DNA of 64,000 nt from Seriola aureovittata (lineage: Eukaryota > Chordata > Actinopteri > Carangiformes > Carangidae). Of the stretch, positions 56,031-64,000 are shown piece by piece. The notes under the pieces were generated by a model, which saw only the letters and a program-made list of their open reading frames with translations, was not told where the DNA came from and searched no databases. Within the stretch, counting starts at the first letter, position 1, and the number at the start of each line of letters is the position of its first letter. A program made the translations under genes and the position numbers. Where the stretch lies: positions 20,479,237 through 20,543,236 of the forward strand of contig NC_079372.1 in assembly GCF_021018895.1 (NCBI RefSeq), given 5' to 3'.

Positions 56031-57641
56031 CCCTGGAGGCTAAAAGGTTCTGAGAGAATAAATTCATCCGGTGAAGCTTCATGCGATGAGTTTGTCGCGA
56101 AGTCGTGTTCGGGTTGGTTTAAAGTATCGCTGAACAGGCGCCATTTCATGGACAGTTCTTTTTGATTCTGCAGAGAGAAACAGGAAGTGGCGTTGGCTGA
56201 AAAACTTTCTCCTCGTGAGAATGTCTCTACCGCAACGAGGCAACTCTCACCCTGATAACACGGGGGATTGATTATCGAACCAAGCTCATGCCACATACCT
56301 CGCCCCGCGCTGGGTCATATGTTTCCAGCTGATGGCTTTAACCTCAGTGTCAACAGAGAAGCGGGAAAAATGAAACGGAGTTAAATAGAGACATGGCTCG
56401 AAGGGGAATGAGGCGGATGATTACTGTATATATGGATGAGACGTGTGGGGGCAGTAACAGTGAGAGTGGGGTTCCGCTCTGACTGTTAAGACTCGGGTTG
56501 AATCGCTCGCCGCGTGATAAATCTCACGACCGCCTCGCCATGATTTACCGCACCACAAGGTCATGGCGGTGATATATCTGCTGGAACAGCTGCACTTGTT
56601 TACTGCCAACAGGTTCTTGTCCGCGGCGTCATTCGGAGGTGGAACTGCAGGATGGATGGGGTGATAAATGTTCCCCCGTCTTTTGTGCTCAAAATGAGAG
56701 CGAGAGAGAGACCGCCGACGTCCGAGGGCGGACAGATGTTTGTTTTTTTTTTGTGTGTGTGGAGAAAACACAAACCGTGCTTCCCTCCGTCTGGAAGGAC
56801 GAATCTTAAATAGATGTTGATAATTCACTTTTGGTTGCGGTCACACAATTAAAGGTCAATTTATTTGTTGTTTTTTTCCTGGTTTGTAAAAATGAATTGG
56901 CTTTTTGAGGAACACTCTCCAAAACTTTACAGGACCTTGGTGAAAACGTACATGTTTAATAGGCCTTGCCCGTCGATAGTGCCCCTATAGGATGTACCCA
57001 TACCCTGCACCCAACAGGAAATGACCTTTAGTCTTTAGCAATTTTGGTGCGATTCTCTGTCCCCAAACTTTATATGTTTGATTGATAAGAGTCCTGGCCT
57101 GAAGTGCCGCCTTATGGTGACAGGAAATCACGTTTTACAATTTGATTTTCTGACGGCTTTCAGCTTTAATTACAATTTGGATCTCATTTTATTGTGGGTT
57201 TGGTCATTGTTCTTATCTATAATAACTCTGCAGTAAACAAGTCAAAGTTGTCCTGTGGCGTTTTTTCCCCATTACTGATGTGTGAGTGGACAAATAAAGT
57301 CTTTACACTGTCCGGTTACACCTGGTTCAGCAACGTAACCCTGAGTGTTCTTTGCTCCGTCTGACCCTGTTGTCCTTGTTCCAGATGTGAGCTCGTACTT
57401 TAGCGAGTGCAGTGTAATAATAATTGATAAAAGGCCAAAAATAAGTCGTTTCAAGTCAGAATCATATTCAAAGCCTCGGTGTAAGTGTAAGTGAGTTGCC
57501 AGGAACGCCTCGTCATAAAAAACCCCCTCACCTTCGGCGGGTTACTGTACATGTGACAGTGTTGGTAACTTTCCGAAACCGTCGATCTGACATTCACGCC
57601 CACACTTCATGCAGCGTTTGGACAGATAGCTGTGTGAGGGA

Positions 57642-57674
57642 CAGAGAGAGAGAGAGAGAGGGAGAGAGAGAGAG
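57642..57674. repeat. (GA)n microsatellite, one interruption
   Basis: AG/GA units with a GG break near 57661, only 11 bases before a long CA array. Confidence 0.95.
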
Positions 57675-57683
57675 TTTGTGAAC

Positions 57684-57685
<2 letters not shown>

Positions 57686-57744
<59 letters not shown>
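57686..57744. repeat. (CA)n microsatellite, 59 bp
   Basis: About 29 uninterrupted CA units. Together with the GA array it accounts for all open frames in this stretch. Confidence 0.97.
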
Positions 57745-57746
<2 letters not shown>

Positions 57747-58808
57747 CTTCCAGCTGGGTTGGACAAACACTTTGTACAAACTAGTTCTTTTAAATCAGAG
57801 TCCATCCACACTGCAGCGGCTTACAGGATGTTCAAGTTGAATATGAACAGAAATAAGAACCAGATTTACATCATGTAGTCCAATTAATTGACAGTCCAAA
57901 GAAGTTTTTTTTTTTTTTTGTTCCCGGTTGCAGCTACAGATGATAATCACATCCTCTCTCATTTTGAATTTGATCCACACCCAAAAGCTAACAATGTGGA
58001 AAACTCATTTCTGTATTCCATGTTCATCTCTTGGTGTAAAGGGAAGACGGCGTATCCAATTAAAGCAAAAACATGGATGGCAAGTGCATCAGTGTGCCCC
58101 GATGAAACTAAATCAACTAACACCCGTAAGAAAGCAGCTGGTGAGTCTCACCGCCGCCCCGTACAGTCTGTGTTGAGCCCGGCGGCCGGCTTGCTTAAAA
58201 AAAATCCCGGCCATTACTTAAAAGGTTGGCCCTGGCAGAGTTCTTTTAATATGCTTTTGATCCTGTGGCCCTCAAGAAACTCTTTACAATTCTAAAAGTG
58301 GGCAAATGGTGATGTCTGTCCTCCTCTTAATGAGCGCACCACTCACATTATTCTCTCTTGAATTTTGCTCTCAGGCAGCCTGACCTGTGCAAAATAACGC
58401 CGCGCCGCTCGCTCACAGAGAGACGGTAATGAGCACATTTAATCACAGCTCTCGGCCCTCTCGCAAAAAAACAAGTGATGTAAATTTTTAAATGAGCCGT
58501 AGCCATAGCCTTGGAGGAGGCACGGGGACTGTAAGTGGAATACCACCAAACTCAAGTAAACACAAATCATGTTCCGATGGCCGCCGGATTCCCAGGGTTC
58601 CTCAGTGTTTGTAAGCGTGACTTCAACAACTCGCCCAGAGCCAGAAAATAAAACAACAGCAAAAAAATGTAGAGACAAATCTTTGAGATGTGTCAGGCTG
58701 AAGTACAGTCTGGAGCTGATCAGTAAATAATTAATACACATTTATACATATTTCAAAGCGAATGTACATGTAACCCCTCGTTCCTGAAGCGTGATAAGAC
58801 GGATTCTA

Positions 58809-59025
58809 TCATCCGTTTTCTACCTGGTTACCTGAGGGCGGGTGGCGGTGGTGGATGTCCCCTCTTCCCAGCAACGTTTTCCAGCCTCTCCTTATGGGAT
58901 CCTGAAATCTCTCCAGTGTATTCTGGGTCTGAACCCGAACCACCTCACCCGGCTTCTTTGGGCGGCTCTGCTCCGAGCTCCCTCCGGACGTCAGAGCTCC
59001 TCAGCCTCTCTCTAAGACTGAGAGT
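58809..59025 (+). repeat. Fragment of the CTCCGAGCTCCCTCCGGA-type teleost repeat
   Basis: In order: TCATCCGTTTTCTACCTGGT, GGGCGGGTGGCGGTGGTGGA, CCAGCAACGTTTTCCAGC, TGGGATCCTGAAATCTCTCC, CAGTGTATTCTGGGTCTGAA, CCCGAACCACCTCACC, CTCTGCTCCGAGCTCCCTCC, GGACGTCAGAGCTCCTCAGC and CTCTCTCTAAGACTGAG. I recall a longer form of this from many fish genomes. Compared with it, this copy has lost several internal blocks. Confidence 0.7.
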
Positions 59026-59284
59026 GTGGGAGCGACAGATTCCCCTTTGGAAAATCACCTACGCTGGAAGACAGAATAAAGGCCGTTGCACTCCGATCCC
59101 GAGAAGCACCAAGAGCAGGGAGAAGTTCACCTGCTGACATGTGACTCGTTTTCAAGGTGTGGCCTTCTTCAGGAAGTCAGTGGTACAGTTTGAGTCACTG
59201 CTAACAATACTGGAACAACACACTGAGAAGAAGAGCCCCCGGTTGGTCCTGCACAGCAGCTGGCGGTATGTCGACAGTAGGGAG

Positions 59285-59318
<34 letters not shown>

Positions 59319-62300
59319 ACACACACACCATATCATTAGTTTAATAGACAATCTGAATCGTGCCATCAGAAACGAGTGCGCTGGGTGATCGGGGAGAAAA
59401 CGCTGTGCAACATACAAGTTCATGGTCGACAGCTGAGCCGCCTCGTTTCCTCCTTCATTTACTGTGGCACCAACTCATCAGCTTCCGCGATGACTTTTCT
59501 TTTGTGTTGGCATGTACGGTGGCTCCCGGTGGTCAAACAACTCTCACTGCACAGATGTGACAAAACACGGAGAATCAGAGGAAGTAAAACTGACATGAAT
59601 GGACATCCTACACATCTGGAGTAATTCCAGTTTATTTATCTTATTTTTAAATTATCATTATTATGAAATTGTTTTTACATGATCATGAGATCTTTTTTCA
59701 TTCATGACTTTAATATTAAACACATGTTAAAATCGGGAGATAGAGAAGTTGTAATGATAAGATGAGGTCTCATGCGGTGAGCAGCCATATTGTCTGCACC
59801 ATGATGAAACAGTAAAAGTCCTATGGAGCCTGAAGTCGATGCATCATCGGTGCACAGAGTTATAAACAAGGAACTGTGGTGCTTTTCTGTTGATTGGACC
59901 TTAAATCAAAGGCCTTACAGTGAGTAAAGCTACATATCTAGAGGGTGGATAAGTGAAATGATTCAACGGCCAACGATAAATAGACGCTGTAAAAGTGGCA
60001 GGAACCCGCGCGGCTTGAGCCGATTTGAATGATGGGAGTAACATGAGAACAGCGAGCCGCCGCAGCTCACACTTATTTTGCTTTGCGTGTTGTATTTCAA
60101 GATAATTTCCACCTCTCTCTCTCTGCTCAGCTCATCAGCACATTTGCACATCTCATTGCAAAAGTTTGGCAGCCACTGACAGCCTCCTAATTCTGTTGTG
60201 AAACATCGCCGTCTGAATCAAATGTGTGTTTTCTCCGTGCTGAGCCCTGGCACAACGCGCAGCAAGTGGGAGACCAACTCTTACATCACCAAATAACACT
60301 GCTATTGACTCATATTCAGAGCGATCAGAACCAGTCAAGCGCTCTGAAGATGTAAAACAGAATGAAGAAGTGGTACAGTGTGAGAGTGGTCAATAAATGA
60401 GCTTGTTCTCATTAAGAGAGTAGATAGAAGTGTATAGTAGAAAGAAGAGGCTGCACTTTCAGTTCCGACACCTGCAAAGTACAACCCAGTAAATTCAGTA
60501 CCATTGTTAAAAGGTGCTATTAGTCATATTTTATTGGCTCTCTTCCTGCAAGTGCTGCTAATTAAGCGTTTCTGATGACCTCAAATTACCTCTGATTTAA
60601 AACCTAAACAGGCGGGGCTGGCTCTGCCTTTTTTTGGGGGGGGGGGGTGGGGTGTTCCCTGAAGTATTCACTGTTACTTCATTACAGTCTGGACTCCAAG
60701 CTGAATGCCCCTGCCTTTAGATATGACCCATAGGAGCATGCTGGACTTTTGTCGTCATGGTAACCACAACAAGGATGCAGTTAATGAACGGTCACGGTTT
60801 GGTTAGGCACATGGTACGCATTCTACCAGGTCAGCTACCAGGGGGTGGGGGGGCTGACATAACTAGCACTAAAACATAACGTAACACTGAGCTAAAAGTA
60901 TTCATATAAGCTAGTTAGCTAACGTTTGCTGTGTTTGCCAGTATTTGACTTTGCTGTGAGATGAATTAAACAGACAGACACACAGATGAAACCTTCTATG
61001 CTAAGATGCTAATTTTAGCCTTTATGCTGATATGGCGTCATCCTGTGTCGGGTGGAAATGCGGATAGACGTTGCAAATACAGATGCACAGAGCGAGTTTA
61101 ATTAGTATGAAGATAAAATGAATCATATGTTACAGTATGGTCAGTGGATCTCTGCAGTGTCTTAGAGCTCACCACGCTGCAACTTCAAAGTGTGTTACGT
61201 ATGTCTTATGTCCTCTGGTGTCACAGAAGCTCACGAAGCAATATGAGCATTATTTCATTATTTGTCCAGACTGCTCCTCCACCTCTGTACAGTGTCATGA
61301 ACAGTGATGAACACACACTGCAACAGGGCAAATAACATCAACCAGTTTGCCCCAGGATATTGCAGGAGGATTGTTACCGTGCGGTCGCTATGGTGATAAC
61401 AAATGAACCACACCTTTTTGTTATTTTCTCTAAAGGAAGTCTGGATCAGTTTTAATCTTAAATCTTATCAAATAATCAAGGGAAGAAAACATCCTCATCA
61501 CTTTTAGGTACAAAATCCAAGTTTCTGGGGGAAACTAAAAGCTGATAAACTGTATGTACTGTGTCATTTTAAGCTATTTCATGCCCCTGAGGGATTATTA
61601 AAGTTTCCACAATTGAATTCAACAAATCGATGGTCTGCATTGCATCATTTACATTTCAATGCCTGCAGATAATCGCGGTCTACTGTTGTGCATCTGATCT
61701 GCATTGGAAGAAACAATGAAGTAGAATGTATTGACATATTTTTGCAGCTGATCTGGTGAGGACTTGTATAGGATGCTGCCTGTCTGCTCTGTTGACTAAT
61801 TATGTAAATGGAATTTTTAGTTCGTCAGAAGTTCACAGAGGGTCGGCAGGAAGAGGAAGAGATAATTTGAGAAATCATTCATTTTATCAGTATATTTGCA
61901 TTTCATTTAAGGTCTCCAGCATGACCTGTTCACTTCCCCGTGACTGGGATAAATCATGATTCATTCATGACTCCAGGATTAATTCCCCTGTTGTCAGATC
62001 GGCCTCATATCCATTCATTTTCTCATTTTGTTGAACTTTGGTTTGTCGATTACTATATCACAGACGTTTTGTTGCGAAAATAAATCTACATCTGCCGCCG
62101 TGTATGTACACTGGACTGACAGTGAGAGAATAATCATATTTAACAGTTTACTCTTACACTGATTCTGCATTTTTCTCACCTTCAGACTCCAGAACCGGCA
62201 CCAGCACCAAGATACATGCAGCACATATACTTGTTCCATACTGTTTACAGTATATAATCATCTAGGGAGATATTGATGTTTGGCCATAACTGTGATTGAT

Positions 62301-63518
62301 CGTCCCAAAGAGTAACGGTGTCACTCGCAGTGGGCGACATGTTTATCGTTGCTTTGTTTTAGGGGGAGTGCAGAGAGTCACATTTCACGTATAAAGTACA
62401 TGTCTGCACCGTGTCAGCTGACTCTAGAGTTGGGTTCAACACGTCTGTGTAATTTAAACAAATGGTAAAAGACGCCATCAATTGAGCATCAAGGGGGGCT
62501 TGAAAAGTCATGATTTAGTCCAATATTTCACTTTTGTGCTGCACTCAGTCACCTCCCCCCCCCTTCACTCACAGAGCTGCAGGAGAAAGAGTAAGTGAGG
62601 AAATTGAAGGCAAAGGCTGTTATATGTAAGAATCCCCACACCACACTTCCTGATTTATTTTGTTTGCTCTCCCCCGACTCTTTTCCCTCGCTTACCTCTC
62701 CGTTCCCGCTCACTCATTCTCCCTCTCTCGATGTCTTTCTCGCTCTCCCTTCACAATTATCTCTTATAGCCTGTGAGGTGATTAATGGGTTTCATTTGAC
62801 GTCCTCTCCTACCCTTCGCCAAGCACCAACAAATAAAACCAGGGCCCAACACACAAATTGTCCCTCAGAAGAGCCGTAAAACTGGGGGGAAATACGGGGG
62901 CTGCAAAGACAATGAAGCAGAGAGATCTGGCCTTTGGAAAGAAAAACATTTGCCGAGGAGCGGCCTGGAACGATTTCCTCTGTAGCCTCCCTCCCCAGAG
63001 AAATCCCCCTACTGCTAATCTACAGTTATTGCTACTGCCGACGGCAGTCTCCAAATTAAAGAAGGAAGGGAGATAAAAAACACTTAGACCTTATCGTCTC
63101 TCCTCTACTTGTTGTTATAAACACTTTTCATTTCCTGTTCGTTTTTTTTTGGGGAGAGACCTTGCAGGTGGCGTTTTTTTTAGCGAGTCATAGGTTTAAA
63201 TTTTCTGAATTAGAAAAAGCAGACCTCATTGACTCAGATTTAGAGTTGGAATTTGTTTGTTTTTTAAAATAACAGTTTAAAGTTTGTTAAACCTCAGTCA
63301 TTTCCACGGATACAACCTACAATCTAAGACTTTGACCCAGTAATCCATCTCAGGGGGTTTTAAATAGTTCTGAATTAAAACATGAAACATGAAAATCAAC
63401 TTCAGGTCAGTTTGTTAACTTTCTTCTAGGAGCTTTCAACCCCCTCACAGTCTTCATCGGCAGATCGTGCTCATCCCTGTACATGGGTTTAGAAGGGTTA
63501 CAGTTTTACACCCTGTAC
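59026..63518. other. Non-coding stretch with candidate conserved blocks
   Basis: 60370-60620 is repeat-poor with CTAATTAAG at 60558-60566. 62580-63110 has GTGATTAATGGGTTTCAT and other conserved-looking stretches. 61581-61625 (CCCCTGAGGGATTATTAAAG) may be a retroelement tail scrap. 60840-61020 has TTAGC words. There is a 12-base G run at 60636-60647 and a nine-base C run at 62555-62563. No gene recognised. Confidence 0.4.
59284..59328. repeat. (AC)n microsatellite, one interruption
   Basis: About 22 AC units with a single AG break near 59313. Confidence 0.96.
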
Positions 63519-63961
63519 GCCACCACATGAACGGTCCCCAGAGAAAGAAACCTCTAGCGCCACCTGCAGATCAGAGTTTTCACTAATCCTTTCACATATT
63601 TCAACATCTACGTCCTCTCCAGACATTCATGGTCCCCAGAGAAACAAATCCTCACAACTCTGGTGACGCGAGCATCAGGTTCACGACTTTGAGTGAAATG
63701 GATTGCTGTGAGATTTGGTCGGCCGACACTCATTCATGTCTGGATGAGTTTGAAATCTTCTGACTTTTTTTGATCAAGTACCTGAAAAACAAATGACTTT
63801 CCCGTCAGTCTTAGCTGCGCTTTATTTTTTTAATGCTAACTAGCATGCTAACAGGTTAAAGTAAGATGGCAGACATGCTAAACATTAAATCTGTTTAATC
63901 GCGTTTGTTAGCTTTGTCATTCTGAGCGTGTTAGCATGCTAACGTTAGCATCTAGCTAAAA
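63519..63961 (+). repeat. DR3-family repeat, longest copy
   Basis: Contains ACATTCATGGTCCCCAGAGA, CTCTAGCGCCACCTGCAGAT, TGAGTGAAATGGATTGCTGT, TGATCAAGTACCTGAAAAAC, TGACTTTCCCGTCAGTCTTA, TGCTAACTAGCATGCTAACA, TAAGATGGCAGACATGCTAA and GTTAGCATGCTAACGTTAGC. The order agrees with the pieces at 12581-12741, 42138-42290 and 42553-42670. The end after 63961 is unclear, and the repeat may continue past the window. Confidence 0.75.
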
Positions 63962-64000
63962 GATGATGAATTTTAATGCAGAACTTTCTGGTTGTTGGTA

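Larger units (their letters stand above)
56031..58808. other. Non-coding stretch; one conserved-looking block
   Basis: No recognised gene. The 135-codon frame at 56421-56828 (minus) crosses a T-rich and GT-rich tract near 56738-56760 and resembles nothing. 58100-58460 is repeat-poor and might be conserved DNA; the 135-codon plus-strand frame over it (57888-58295) starts in a 15-base T run (57905-57919) and is unrecognised. Confidence 0.45.

Noticed and set aside
57542..57878. Frames encoding Cys-Val, Ser-Leu and Thr-His runs
   Set aside because: Produced by the adjoining GA and CA microsatellites.
1..64000. tRNA, 5S rRNA or CRISPR-like arrays
   Set aside because: No complete A-box and B-box pair, cloverleaf or regularly spaced direct repeat was found. 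The regular arrays present are simple microsatellites.

Overview
The window looks like non-coding DNA from a teleost fish, probably a percomorph. Three things point that way. (CA)n/(GT)n microsatellites are very dense. Repeats rich in TTAGC and GTTAGC, typical of perch-like fish genomes, recur throughout. Several stretches resemble dispersed repeats I recall as common to many teleosts. I recognise no protein-coding gene, tRNA, rRNA or known microRNA on either strand. Every open frame is short (longest 173 codons) and none resembles a known protein, except for one decayed LINE retrotransposon relic. The best reading is a large intergenic region or a long intron.

Layout. 0-13 kb is repeat-rich: a TTAGC-type repeat (377-800, inverted partner at 8751-9050), a ~560 bp repeat 'DR1' (4366-4930), a TAAGTAAAAGTA-type repeat (5102-5306), a repeat with the GGATGAACTGATTAG motif (6150-6505), and a non-autonomous hAT-like element with an imperfect 8 bp target duplication (10184-10613). 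13-25 kb is a mix of microsatellites, a few repeats and a long repeat-poor, AT-rich block (22.2-23.9 kb) that resembles conserved regulatory DNA. 25-39 kb has a fold-back element (25710-25840), more repeat-poor blocks and many simple repeats. 39-49 kb holds two further DR1 copies (39097-39612, inverted; 48403-48960), a mosaic of broken repeats (41.1-42.7 kb) and a telomere-like C-rich array (44771-44812). 49-64 kb holds more repeat-poor blocks, a 25-base G run, the LINE relic (55138-55850) and a further repeat running towards the window's end.

There are no genes here to act together. If the window has a function, it is most likely cis-regulatory: several 0.2-1 kb blocks lack recognisable repeats and carry homeodomain-type TAATTA cores, as conserved non-coding elements around developmental genes often do. 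I could not measure conservation, so those calls are impressions. Repeat calls fall into two kinds. Some rest on homology between copies inside this window or on visible structure (inverted repeats, target duplications). Others rest on my memory of recurrent teleost repeats and need a database check. I found no convincing new biological system.
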